Shown piece after piece: positions 1-8,132 of a DNA stretch of 37,207 nucleotides. The DNA lies in contig VBKI01000070.1 of assembly GCA_005879535.1 (NCBI GenBank), forward strand, positions 170,923-208,129, in the 5' to 3' direction. A model generated the notes under the pieces. The model was not told the origin of the DNA and ran no database searches. It saw nothing but the letters and a program-made list of their open reading frames with translations. Source of the stretch: Deltaproteobacteria bacterium (lineage in GTDB: Bacteria; Myxococcota; Myxococcia; Myxococcales; 40CM-4-68-19). The position numbers and the translations under genes were made by a program. Numbering within the stretch: position 1 is the first letter of the stretch; every line of letters begins with the position of its first letter.

Positions 1-1281
1 GTGCTGGAGCTCGCCTCCGCGCGGGACCTGCACCAGTTCGCGAGCCCCACGATGAGCGCGTTCTACCAGCCCGTGGATCTCTTCGGCGAACCGATGCTGG
101 TGATGAGCACCGAGCAAGGCGGATCCGAAAACGTCGTGCTCAAGCACGAGCTCGCGCATGCGCTGCATGGCACCTTCCTGCCGCGCAGCCCCCGATGGTT
201 CTTCGAGGGACTGGCCTGTTACCTCGAAACGATGCAATTCGACCCCGCGCGCGATCTGTATCTGATCGGCGCGCCGAGCGAGGATCGACTCCAGTACCTT
301 CGCTACCATCCGGAGACAAACTACGGGCGGGTGCTCACGCTGCCGACGCGCGAGGCCGTGCTCCTGTCGGGACAGGAGAGCTACGCCTTCCAGAGCGCGT
401 CGTGGCTCTTGGTGTTCTATCTCGCCAACGAGCGCGGCAAGCAACTCGATGATTACATTCGCCGGATCACGCGTCGCGAGGATGCGCAGGCAGCGTTCCA
501 TACGGCATTCTCCGGTCTTCGCGCAGAGGAACTGGCGGAGGAGGTCGGTCGATATCTGCAGACGCTCCCCCGACATCTCGACCCCGCGGAGGCTCAGGTC
601 AGCTACCGCCTTCGCAACGTGCGCATCGCCCCGTGGGAGGGGCCGCTGCAGGCGCGCGAGGTTCCCGCCGCGGAGGTCGAGGCGCTGCATGCCGAGCTGT
701 TCTTCCTCTCACCGGGACTGCCGCGCGCCCAGGCGCACCTGGCGGAGTCGCGGCGCGCGGTCGAAACGGCATTGCGGCTCGACCCATCCCATCCGCTGGC
801 GCTCGCGGTGGAGATGGCGCTTCCGGAAAGCGCCAGCACGCCGCCGCCCTTGGAACGGATCCGCGCAGCAGCCGCCCGCAGGCCGCGGGACTACCGCGTG
901 CAGATGCTGCTCGCATTCGCGGTGGGAGGGCGGCGGCCCGAGGAGCGTCGCGCCGCCTTGGTCAGGGCAGCCGCGCTCGTGCCGGAAAACGCCGCCGTCC
1001 TCAATGCGCTCGCCTGGCACGATCTGACGCACGGCCGCGTCCAGGCGGCGCTGCCCGTGGCGGAGAAGGCCGCGGAGCTTGCTCCGGGCCGTGCCGCCGT
1101 GCTCGACACCTACGCCACCGCCCTGGCCAAGGCGTCGCGCTGCGCGGAGGCGGTGCGCGTCGAAGAGCGCGCAGTGGAGTTGACCGCGGAGCATGCCAGC
1201 GGCGAGCTGCGACGGCGGCTGCTCGTACGCCTCGATGCGATGCGAGCCGGATGCGACGAAGTGCCGTTGGACGAAGAATGA
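1..1281 (+). CDS. Peptidase-MA-like zinc metallopeptidase with C-terminal TPR region (5' partial)
   Basis: The reading frame is open from the first base of the window and ends at TGA 1279-1281. The GTG at position 1 is probably internal and the true N-terminus lies outside. Residues 49-53 read HELAH, a gluzincin-type HExxH zinc motif, and an EGLA segment near residue 69 supplies the likely third zinc ligand, as in peptidase MA/DUF1570-type proteins. From about residue 230 the protein is helical and Ala/Leu-rich with TPR-like repeats (for example around 335-370, with 'ALAWHDLTHG' and 'ALPVAEKAAELAPG'). The substrate is unknown; the family is usually envelope-associated. It is convergent with the downstream acetyltransferase gene, with 30 bp between them. 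Confidence 0.75.
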   Translation: MLELASARDLHQFASPTMSAFYQPVDLFGEPMLVMSTEQGGSENVVLKHELAHALHGTFLPRSPRWFFEGLACYLETMQFDPARDLYLIGAPSEDRLQYLRYHPETNYGRVLTLPTREAVLLSGQESYAFQSASWLLVFYLANERGKQLDDYIRRITRREDAQAAFHTAFSGLRAEELAEEVGRYLQTLPRHLDPAEAQVSYRLRNVRIAPWEGPLQAREVPAAEVEALHAELFFLSPGLPRAQAHLAESRRAVETALRLDPSHPLALAVEMALPESASTPPPLERIRAAAARRPRDYRVQMLLAFAVGGRRPEERRAALVRAAALVPENAAVLNALAWHDLTHGRVQAALPVAEKAAELAPGRAAVLDTYATALAKASRCAEAVRVEERAVELTAEHASGELRRRLLVRLDAMRAGCDEVPLDEE

Positions 1282-1311
1282 CGACGCGACGGGCTGTCGG
1301 ACCATCCTTTC

Positions 1312-1878
1312 TCACCGCCCTAGCTCCTCCACCCACCGTGGATCGCTCTGCATTTCGTCCATCGGTTTCGGCGGCGAAGGCTCTCCGGCGCGGTCGCGCA
1401 ACTCGAGCTGCCACCAGCCGACGTCGCGCCATCCGCCCAGCTTGTAACCAACGCCGCGGTACACGCCGACAGGCCGGAAACCGAGCGACTCGTGCAACCC
1501 GACGCTGGCGGCGTTCGGCAGCGTGACGCCTGCGTGGGCCGCGTAGAACCCCTGCAGCCGGAGCAGCCGGAACAGCTTGCCGTAGAGTGCCTTTCCCACG
1601 CCGCTCCGCCGATGCTCCTCGTCGACGTACACCCCGACGTCGACGGACCACTGGTAAGCGGCGCGCTCCCGGTGTTTGGACGCATAAGCGTACCCGCGCA
1701 CGATCCCGTCGCGCTCCTCCACCAGCCATGGCGCGAAAGCGAGCGCCGTGACGATGCGCCGCTTCATCTCCACCGGCCCGGGTGGATCGAGCTCGAAGGA
1801 GATGGCGGTCCGCGCCACTACCGGATCGTAGATGCGAGCCGCCGCTGCGCCGTCGTCCGGTCTCGCCAGCCTGATCAT
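1312..1878 (-). CDS. GNAT N-acetyltransferase, phosphinothricin acetyltransferase-like
   Basis: A 188-residue protein from the ATG at 1878; an in-frame ATG at 1908 would add ten residues. It opens 'MIRLARPDDGAAAARIYDPVV', as in the Pat/Bar/YncA branch of GNAT enzymes, which transfer acetyl from acetyl-CoA to a primary amine. The acetyl-CoA-binding motif A is visible as VYVDEEHRRSGVGKALY (R-R-x-G-V-G-K), followed by 'NAASVGLHESLGFRPVGVYRGVGYKLGGWRDVGWWQLEL', the characteristic C-terminal part of this subfamily, which I recognise here by pieces. The substrate is not determined by sequence; family members acetylate phosphinothricin, methionine sulfone or related amino acids. It is divergent from the LysR gene, about 70 bp away, so the regulator could act on it. 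Start choice is uncertain because neither ATG has a clear Shine-Dalgarno. Confidence 0.85.
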   Translation of the reverse strand: MIRLARPDDGAAAARIYDPVVARTAISFELDPPGPVEMKRRIVTALAFAPWLVEERDGIVRGYAYASKHRERAAYQWSVDVGVYVDEEHRRSGVGKALYGKLFRLLRLQGFYAAHAGVTLPNAASVGLHESLGFRPVGVYRGVGYKLGGWRDVGWWQLELRDRAGEPSPPKPMDEMQSDPRWVEELGR

Positions 1879-1950
1879 GGAGGAATAGCGTATCGCTCGC
1901 ACCGCCATGCATCAACGCAATCCTGTGCATTCATGGTATTGAAATCGTCG

Positions 1951-2877
1951 ATGCAACTCGACCAGATCATCGCCTTCGACCGCATCGCTCGCGAGGGTAC
2001 TTTCAGTCGCGCCGCTCACGCGCTCGGGCTTGGACAGCCGGCGGTCAGCGCGCGCATTCTCGCCCTCGAGGACGCGATTGGCGGCTCGTTGTTCGTCCGC
2101 GCCCGCAACCTGCGGCTGACCGCGCTCGGCGAGAGCTTCTTGCCGTACGCCCGCCGCGCGCTCGAGGTGTTGCGCGAAGGCGCGGAAGCGTCGCGGCTGG
2201 CGCAGGTGGGCGAGCGCGGGTCGGTGCGGATCGGAGTGCTCGGCTCGCTCGCGGGCGGGTTGGTCGGCCCCGCGCTGGCCGTGTTCGTGCGCGCCCGTCC
2301 GCGAGCAGAATGTCACGTCCGGTCCGGCGACCACGAGTTCCTGCTGCAGTTGTTGCTCGACGGCATCGTCGACGTGGCGCTCACCGTCTGGCCCTGCGCC
2401 AGCGCGGTGGAGCTCACCCCGCTCTTCCTTTTCCGCGAGCCCGTGGTGCTCGTAGCGCACCCGCGCCACCCGCTCGCGCGCAGCAAACAGGTCACTCGCG
2501 ACGAGGTGGCGCGGCTGGCGCGCCCGCTGCTGCGGCTGCGCTGGTGGCAGTCCCACGATCCGCGGATCTCGCGCCTGGCGGAGCAGTCGGAGACGTCGGT
2601 GGAGGTCGCGATGGAGACGGGCCGCCGACTGGTCGCGAGCGGAGTCGGCGCGGGCTTCTTCGCGCGAACCTACATCGCGGAAGAGCTGGCCCGCGGCACG
2701 CTGATGGAGGTCCCCGTCCGCGGGCTGACGCTGTTCCGCGACAGCGCGCTCGTGCGCCGCAGGCATTCGGGACCGATCTCCCCTGCCCTTGCCGCGTTCA
2801 TCGAGCTCCTCCGGCGGCGGACGCTTCAACCCGACAACCCGACGAAGTTGAAGCCTGCCAAGAAGCGGTCGGCGTAG
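1951..2877 (+). CDS. LysR-family transcriptional regulator
   Basis: A 308-residue regulator from ATG 1951; an in-frame ATG at 1933 would add six residues. Residues 1-60 form the LysR winged helix-turn-helix: 'MQLDQIIAFDRIAREGTFS' then 'RAAHALGLGQPAVSARILALE', ending with 'LRLTALGESFLPYA'. The remainder is a periplasmic-binding-like effector domain of normal length for the family. The gene is followed 44 bp later on the same strand by lrgA-lrgB and diverges from a GNAT gene. LysR genes beside cid/lrg operons are known (CidR in Staphylococcus controls cidABC), so control of lrgAB is the first guess, with the divergent acetyltransferase as the alternative target. That assignment is inference. 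Confidence 0.93.
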   Translation: MQLDQIIAFDRIAREGTFSRAAHALGLGQPAVSARILALEDAIGGSLFVRARNLRLTALGESFLPYARRALEVLREGAEASRLAQVGERGSVRIGVLGSLAGGLVGPALAVFVRARPRAECHVRSGDHEFLLQLLLDGIVDVALTVWPCASAVELTPLFLFREPVVLVAHPRHPLARSKQVTRDEVARLARPLLRLRWWQSHDPRISRLAEQSETSVEVAMETGRRLVASGVGAGFFARTYIAEELARGTLMEVPVRGLTLFRDSALVRRRHSGPISPALAAFIELLRRRTLQPDNPTKLKPAKKRSA

Positions 2878-2921
2878 GTGTGCACGTAGTCTTCGCGCCG
2901 CCTGCGTAGCAGTATCGAGCG

Positions 2922-3275
2922 ATGATCCCTGCGCTAACGATGCTGCTATCGTGCCAGCTTGCCGGCGAGATGATCGCCCGACTGTTTGGCCTGCCGGTGC
3001 CAGGCCCGGTCCTGGGCATGTCGCTCCTCTTTACGCTGCTGCTCGCGCGTCCCCGCTCCGAAGCGGTGGTCCGCGACACCACTGCCACCCTCCTCCGCTA
3101 CCTTTCGCTGCTGTTCGTGCCGGCCGGGGTGGGGCTCATCCGCCACGCCGGACGCGTCCGCGCCGAGCTCGCGGCGATCACCGTCGCAATCGTCATCAGC
3201 ACCGCCGCGACGATCGCGGTGAGCGCGCTGGTCTTTGCGGCCGTTGCGCGCGCGCTGGAAAAGAGGACGCGATGA
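2922..3275 (+). CDS. lrgA: LrgA/CidA-family holin-like membrane protein
   Basis: A 117-residue, very hydrophobic protein with about four membrane segments. The family signature is clear: 'LPVPGPVLGMSLLF' (consensus xPxPGxxxGM) at residues 23-37 and 'LSLLFVPAGVGLI' at about residues 61-73. LrgA/CidA proteins are described as holin/antiholin-like regulators of murein hydrolases. In some bacteria the LrgAB-type pair acts in pyruvate uptake. The stop codon overlaps the lrgB start in an ATGA, indicating translational coupling. The ribosome site is weak (GAG only). The LysR gene immediately upstream is the likely regulator. Confidence 0.92.
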   Translation: MIPALTMLLSCQLAGEMIARLFGLPVPGPVLGMSLLFTLLLARPRSEAVVRDTTATLLRYLSLLFVPAGVGLIRHAGRVRAELAAITVAIVISTAATIAVSALVFAAVARALEKRTR

Positions 3276-3982
3276 TCGCGCGCATCTGGGTCTACCTGAG
3301 CGCGACGCCTCTGCTCTGGTTGACCGCGACGCTCGCCGCGTACGAGGCCGGCGCGTGGATCTTCGGCCGATTCGGGCGGCGTCCGCTGCTCAACCCGGTG
3401 CTCATCGCAGTGACCGTGCTGATCGCGGTGCTCGCCGCGACGGGCACGCCCTACGAGACGTACTTCGACGGCGCGCAGTTCGTGCATTTCCTCCTCGGCC
3501 CCGCCACGGTGGCCCTGGCCGTGCCTCTCTTCGAGAACCGCGCGCACGTGCGGGCCGCGCTCCTTCCCATGCTGGCCGCTCTCATGGCGGGTTCGCTCAC
3601 CGCGATCGCCTCCGCCGTGGCAATTGCGCGGCTCCTCGGGGCGCGCGGAGAGACGATCGCCTCGATGGCGCCGAAGTCGGTGACAACGCCCATCGCCATG
3701 GCCATCTCCGAGCAGATCGGCGGCCTGCCGTCGCTCACCGCCGCGTTCGTCATCGCGACGGGGATCTGCGGCGCCGTGATCGCGACTCCGCTGCTCAACC
3801 TGCTGCGCCTCCGCGACTACCGCGCCCGCGGCTTCGCTGCTGGCTTGGCCGCGCACGGCCTGGGCACGGCGCGCGCCTTCCAGATGGACGAAATGGCCGG
3901 CACGTTCGCTGGAATCGCGCTGGCGCTGAACGGCCTCGCCACGTCGCTGCTCGTCCCGGCGCTGGCGCGGCTGATGCGGTGA
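3272..3982 (+). CDS. lrgB: LrgB/CidB-family membrane protein
   Basis: A 236-residue polytopic inner-membrane protein, the usual LrgB length. The start is the ATG at 3272, which shares the ATGA with the end of lrgA; the frame is open further upstream but only as a shadow of lrgA. Family landmarks are 'LNPVLIAV' near residue 40, 'FLLGPATVALAVPL' near 73-86, 'MAPKSVTTPIAMAISEQIGG' at about 132-151, and 'AAHGLGTARAF' near 195. It forms the membrane partner of LrgA in a presumed complex involved in murein-hydrolase control or pyruvate/carboxylate transport. The sequence alone does not separate these roles. Confidence 0.93.
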   Translation: MIARIWVYLSATPLLWLTATLAAYEAGAWIFGRFGRRPLLNPVLIAVTVLIAVLAATGTPYETYFDGAQFVHFLLGPATVALAVPLFENRAHVRAALLPMLAALMAGSLTAIASAVAIARLLGARGETIASMAPKSVTTPIAMAISEQIGGLPSLTAAFVIATGICGAVIATPLLNLLRLRDYRARGFAAGLAAHGLGTARAFQMDEMAGTFAGIALALNGLATSLLVPALARLMR

Positions 3983-3987
3983 GCCGC

Positions 3988-4401
3988 CTACAACCAGGCG
4001 TCGGCGGTGCCTCCAGGATGGCCGCTGCCGGTGCCATCCGGGAGCACGACGGTGGCCCACCCGTGGAGACGCTCCCCGACGGGTTCGAGATCGATGGCGA
4101 TGTCGGGCTGAATGGCGTTCCTCGAAGCCGCGGCCCGGATCCAAAGCTGGAGCAAGATGGCGGAGCCAAACTGCTCCACCGATCCATCGACGTTCCAGGA
4201 TCCGAACCGCTCCGCGACACAGAGAAATTGCGCTTCACCTGCTCGCGTATCGACCGTGCCTTCGCAAGCGTACGTCGGATGGGTATCGCTGCGCGCGATT
4301 CTCACGTGCCAGGTGGCCTGATCCGGGAACCGCGGACGCTCCTCTCCTCCGCAGGCCATTGCCGTCGCCACGGAACAGATCGAAGCGAACCCTCTGCCCA
4401 T
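3988..4401 (-). CDS. Small exported hypothetical protein, possible lipoprotein
   Basis: A 137-residue product beginning 'MGRGFASICSVATAMACGGEERP'. The short hydrophobic N-terminus ending in Ala-Cys-Gly-Gly resembles a lipoprotein signal, but the -3 position (Ala) fits the lipobox poorly. A purine-rich GGAGAGGG lies a few bases before the ATG. The mature part is rich in beta-prone stretches (for example 'WHVRIARSDTHPTYACEG') and has two further cysteines. I do not recognise a family. It sits 5 bp from the convergent lrgB stop and just downstream of the VOC gene on the same strand, so it may be cotranscribed with that gene. Confidence 0.6.
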   Translation of the reverse strand: MGRGFASICSVATAMACGGEERPRFPDQATWHVRIARSDTHPTYACEGTVDTRAGEAQFLCVAERFGSWNVDGSVEQFGSAILLQLWIRAAASRNAIQPDIAIDLEPVGERLHGWATVVLPDGTGSGHPGGTADAWL

Positions 4402-4440
4402 CGTCCCTCTCCAGCAGACGATGTTGCTCCGTCGTCGCTC

Positions 4441-4875
4441 CTACTTCTTTTGCGCCTTCATCCGGCGTTCCATCTCATCCGGCGCCACGTCCTCGACGTG
4501 CGTGCCGATCGACCAGGTGTTTCCCCACCGATCGACGACGGTGCCCACGCGGTCGCCATAGAACTGGTTCGCCGGCTCGCGCTTCGACTGGCCACCCGCC
4601 GCGACGGCCTTCTTGTAGGTCGCGTCCACGTCGGGGACGTAGAGATACGCGTTCATCCGCGATGCGGGATAGTCGGGGGTCGTGTCGGCGAGCATCAGTA
4701 CTGAGCTTCCCACGCGCAATTCGGCGTGGCCGAGCTTCCCGTCCGGCGCCGGGAAGCGATACATCTCCTCGGCACCGAAAGCCTTCTTGAGGAATTCGAT
4801 GAAGTCGGTCGCGCCCTCGACGACGAAGTATGGAGTGAAGGTGTTGTACCCCTCGGGGATCGGCTTGACGGCCAT
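4441..4875 (-). CDS. VOC-superfamily protein, PhnB-like glyoxalase fold
   Basis: A 144-residue protein with a perfect Shine-Dalgarno (AAGGAGG) five bases before its ATG. It has the layout of the PhnB/YdeO-type branch of the vicinal-oxygen-chelate superfamily: 'TPYFVVEGATDFIEFLKKAFGAEE' near the N-terminus, 'GKLGHAELRVGSSVLMLAD' mid-protein, and 'FYGDRVGTVVDRWGNTWSIGTH' at about residues 104-125, which carries the DpfGh/W-type motif of the C-terminal beta-alpha unit. PhnB-like proteins of this kind are usually of unknown substrate; metal binding is not assured. The C-terminus is Lys-rich and charged. Confidence 0.88.
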   Translation of the reverse strand: MAVKPIPEGYNTFTPYFVVEGATDFIEFLKKAFGAEEMYRFPAPDGKLGHAELRVGSSVLMLADTTPDYPASRMNAYLYVPDVDATYKKAVAAGGQSKREPANQFYGDRVGTVVDRWGNTWSIGTHVEDVAPDEMERRMKAQKK

Positions 4876-4925
4876 GAGGTCCTCCTTGTTCGGCTCAGGC
4901 GCGCCCTCCTATCACAACCGGACGC

Positions 4926-6446
4926 TCATGTGGTCAATTGGTCGATGACTTTCCGCGCGCCATCGATCAACGATTGACCGTCTGAGCTCGAGAGGGTTCC
5001 GCCAGCTACGAGCTCCCCGACTTTCTGCACGAACTCCCCGAGCATCTGGGCCGCCACATTGTCATGTGCGTGGGCGGTCAGCTGGCGCGCCGCGTTGTCG
5101 AGTTTCGTCAGCAGCGATTGAGCGCTGCCCCGCTTGAGCTTTCCGGCAGCAGCAAGTTTGTTGACTGCGTCGGTCAGGGCCGCGATCTGTTCCGCTGGCG
5201 TCAGAGGGCGAGCGATGGTCCAGAGCACGGCGTGCCAGTCCCCCGTGGCGATCAAGTTGCGTCCGACGATCTGACCTTGGTCGTTGATCGCACTAGGAGA
5301 GCTGGAAATGGCGTTGGGCAGCATCCCGAGGTCGGTCATCCCCGTGCCGCTCTGCCACAGAAACGCGCGCCACCAGCCGTCGAGCGTAAAGCCCCATCCG
5401 ACGACCTGGCTCTGGTTGTTGATGGCAACCGCGGTGCCGAAGTTGCTGCCGCCCCACGGCCCTAGGTCGACCATCCCGGTCGTGCTCTGCCACAGAAACG
5501 CATGTGACCACTGATCGTCAGCTCCATTGTCGCTGGTCCCGACGATCTGGCCCTTCTGGTTGATGTCCACACCGGTGGCGGTCAAGCCGCCCAGCGTCCC
5601 AAGGTCCGTCGTCGTTCCGTTCTGCCAGAGGACGAGGTGCGTCTCACCGATGTCCGGCATGCGGCTGCTCCCGACGATCTGTCCCGCATCGTTGATGGCA
5701 CTAGGGATGTCGAAAACGCCGCCCAATGATCCGAGGATGGTCATCCCCGTCCCACTCTGCCAAAGAAACGCGCGCAGGTTGGAACCGGTCCTGATCGTTC
5801 CGGTGACCTGACCCCGCCCGTTGATCGCATAAGGGCGGCATTCTCCGTTGCCGAGCGTCCCGAGGTCGATCATCCCCGTTCCTTTCTCCCAAAGGAATGC
5901 GTGCGTCTGAGCGTTACCGGGCGTACTGCTGACTCCGACGACCTGGCCGCGCTCGTTGATGGCGATAGGCCGACTTTCGGAGCCGCCCAGCGTCCCCAAG
6001 TCGATCATTCCTGTTCCGATCTCCCACAGAAACGCGTGCTCATCATAAGAATAGGGCCTCACCTGGCTACGCCCGGTAACCTGGCCCCGGTCATTGATCG
6101 CAATCGCCCAGCTGTGGGTACCGCCCACCGTTCCCAGATCGATCATTCCTCTCCCGCTCTGCCAGAGAAACGCGTGCAACACAAAGGCGCCGGGCCCGAT
6201 ACCCGCACCCGTGTCGGCCGTCCCGATGACTTGCCCGAGCGCGTTGATGCCTTCGGCCCAGCTGAACTTGCCGCCGAGCGTCCCGAGGTCGATGGGGCCG
6301 TTGACGACGGCCGCCGTGAGCCGCGACGGTTGGGACCGCTGGGGAGCCATGGCCGGTGCCGTCCGTGAGGTCTGCTCCGGCGGAGCTCCGTTTCCACAGG
6401 CCACGAGACTCGATGCCAATGCGACTGCTGAAATTGAGGTCTTCAT
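4926..6446 (-). CDS. HAF-repeat surface lipoprotein with FIMAH-like C-terminal domain
   Basis: A 506-residue protein. I chose the ATG at 6446 (MKTSIS), four codons inside the longest frame, because it opens a good lipoprotein signal ending LVAC at residues 14-17. The body is about eight units of 43-46 residues with the pattern HAFLWxxGTGMxDLGTLGG...AINxxGQVVG, which is the HAF extracellular repeat and is expected to form a beta-propeller-like fold. The last ~85 residues ('AAGKLKRGSAQSLLTKLDNA' then 'LGEFVQKVGELVAGGTL...LIDGARKVIDQL') match the FIMAH helical domain found at the C-termini of bacterial extracellular proteins. The protein is predicted to be lipid-anchored and exposed. No enzymatic motif is visible; an adhesive or binding role is inference. 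Confidence 0.85.
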   Translation of the reverse strand: MKTSISAVALASSLVACGNGAPPEQTSRTAPAMAPQRSQPSRLTAAVVNGPIDLGTLGGKFSWAEGINALGQVIGTADTGAGIGPGAFVLHAFLWQSGRGMIDLGTVGGTHSWAIAINDRGQVTGRSQVRPYSYDEHAFLWEIGTGMIDLGTLGGSESRPIAINERGQVVGVSSTPGNAQTHAFLWEKGTGMIDLGTLGNGECRPYAINGRGQVTGTIRTGSNLRAFLWQSGTGMTILGSLGGVFDIPSAINDAGQIVGSSRMPDIGETHLVLWQNGTTTDLGTLGGLTATGVDINQKGQIVGTSDNGADDQWSHAFLWQSTTGMVDLGPWGGSNFGTAVAINNQSQVVGWGFTLDGWWRAFLWQSGTGMTDLGMLPNAISSSPSAINDQGQIVGRNLIATGDWHAVLWTIARPLTPAEQIAALTDAVNKLAAAGKLKRGSAQSLLTKLDNAARQLTAHAHDNVAAQMLGEFVQKVGELVAGGTLSSSDGQSLIDGARKVIDQLTT

Positions 6447-6695
6447 ACACTGCTCCACTCAACGCGAATGGACGCCCATTCCGGTGCAAAAAATCCGGGT
6501 CGTATCCGATGCGGCTCGCTCGCTCAGGAGCACCGCGCCGTCGCCTGCATGCCTCCTCGATCCCTGCCCCGCCGTGATCCAGCAAGGCAAAGTCGATTTC
6601 GGAATGCGATCGACGAACGTCAATCAGGTGGATCGCACCAGCTGTCTCGGTGAAAGTCTGCAAACAGCTCAGGTGAATACCTGCAGTACTGCTTC

Positions 6696-7826
6696 TTACA
6701 ACGCCAGCTGGGCCTGGACGATGATCTGGTGCAATGCCGGCGTCCTCTCGAGGCTCGCATTCGTGATGATGCTTGCGAACTCTGCCTGGATCTTCGCGCG
6801 GTGGCCAACGAAGAACAGATTGAGCCCGCCGGCGATCTTCAGGAAGCTGTTCTTCTTGGTATCGCTATTGAACCAGTAGAAGTTGCCTTGCGGCTCGACG
6901 GGACCCCATCGGTACCCGAGGTCGGCGTGCATCCCGTACCCGGTCCTGGCATTCCCCTCCCCGTAATCGAATCGATAACCGCCCATCGCCAGGACTGCTT
7001 CCGTCCGCGGCGTCAGCGCGACGTCGGCGAACAGATCCGCCGCCAGCGCGATGTAATGATCGTAGGTGCTGCTCCCTGTTCGGAGCCCCCCTGAGCGCGG
7101 CTGGTACTGTCCCCCGACGCCAACCGAGATCCGCGTCTTCCCGTCGAGGTAGATGCCCGGATAGGCGTACGTCGCCTCGTCGCCGACGAGATTCAACCGG
7201 AGCATGCCGCCTGCCAGCGGAATGCCGTTCGGGTTCACTGGCGGGCCGGTCGTCGCGCCCGCGGTCCGCGCCCCTTCGTAGAAGCCCCCGCGGACGAGGA
7301 TACGCCGGTCCAGCACCAGCGCCCGGATCTGGATTCCCGTCTCGCGCAGCTGGCGCGCGTTGTTGTACAGGAGGATATTGCCGGGACCATCGATTGAAGA
7401 CTGATAACCCGCCCCTTCGACGGCAGCGTGCGAGAGCGGCATCAAAAGCAATCCGGTTTCGAGGCTCACGTCGGGCGCCGGCAGGTATCTGAAGACGAGG
7501 TCCTGCAGGATCGGCGTCACGTTGTTGAGATTGCCGCGTTCGCCGACCCGAAGCGCAACGACGTTGACGGCGAACGCGAACTGCTTGTAAGCCGTTCCAC
7601 GCACCAGCAACCGCGCGCGCCGCAGGAAGAAGTCGATGTTCGCGTGGCCGCTCGGAGCTGCAGCTCCCGGTGGCCCATCGAAATCGACTTGGATCCGGGG
7701 TTGAACCAAGGGCTCGGCCTCGAGCGTGAAGTCTTCGCTTCCGGTCGGGACTTCGATGGCCGACGCGCCCGAGGATGCAAGCAGCAAGGCGAACCAGGCG
7801 CGCAGCGCCGCGTTCCTCCTCGTCAT
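6696..7826 (-). CDS. Outer-membrane porin, phosphate-selective porin O/P-like
   Basis: A 376-residue protein from ATG 7826, preceded by GGGGGGAA. The longer open frame up to 8039 has no signal peptide and is not used. Residues 1-23 are a Sec signal ('RAWFALLLASSGASA'). The mature chain alternates hydrophobic/aromatic strands with Gly/Asn turns, for example 'NIDFFLRRARLLVRGTAYKQF', 'YDHYIALAADLFADVAL' and a terminal 'IIVQAQLAL', as expected for a 16- to 18-strand barrel. The strand pattern 'FxLRRARLxxxG' followed by tracts on lost or gained colour of substrate loops recalls the OprO/OprP family. Substrate is unknown. It is divergent from the OprD-like gene across about 270 bp. Confidence 0.75.
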   Translation of the reverse strand: MTRRNAALRAWFALLLASSGASAIEVPTGSEDFTLEAEPLVQPRIQVDFDGPPGAAAPSGHANIDFFLRRARLLVRGTAYKQFAFAVNVVALRVGERGNLNNVTPILQDLVFRYLPAPDVSLETGLLLMPLSHAAVEGAGYQSSIDGPGNILLYNNARQLRETGIQIRALVLDRRILVRGGFYEGARTAGATTGPPVNPNGIPLAGGMLRLNLVGDEATYAYPGIYLDGKTRISVGVGGQYQPRSGGLRTGSSTYDHYIALAADLFADVALTPRTEAVLAMGGYRFDYGEGNARTGYGMHADLGYRWGPVEPQGNFYWFNSDTKKNSFLKIAGGLNLFFVGHRAKIQAEFASIITNASLERTPALHQIIVQAQLAL

Positions 7827-8078
7827 TGGTTCCCCCCGCGCGACGATGCAGCGTTGATCACTTCCCGTTGCGCTGTCCAGCAGCGACAGAGGGGGCTCTT
7901 CAAAGCCGCAGGGTTTTGGTAGTGTAGGACGTAAGGGGGGCACCGCTACCGCGCTCGTTTCCCGTCCCCACGCGATCGCAGCGCGATACGAGTACGCCTT
8001 CGGCCGCCAGGGACCGGATACATCCGGGGAACGCCGCACCCTCCAGCCGGAGGGTTCGTCAAGCTTTCATCCACACGA

Positions 8079-8118
8079 AAGGAGGTAGCGCCAGATGCGC
8101 TACCCTTCGTCGTACTGA
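8079..8118 (+). promoter_or_regulatory. Consensus ribosome-binding site and orphan ATG for the OprD-like gene
   Basis: AAGGAGGT at 8079-8086 is a consensus Shine-Dalgarno, nine bases (counted from GGAGG) before ATG 8095. That ATG opens only seven codons before TGA 8116-8118. The porin frame is offset by one: adding a single base after the second codon would give Met-Arg-Leu-Pro-Phe-Val-Val-Leu-Ile-Leu, a proper signal peptide that runs into the porin. The site therefore marks the original start of the downstream gene. Confidence 0.7.
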
Positions 8119-8132
8119 TCCTTGGAACAGCC

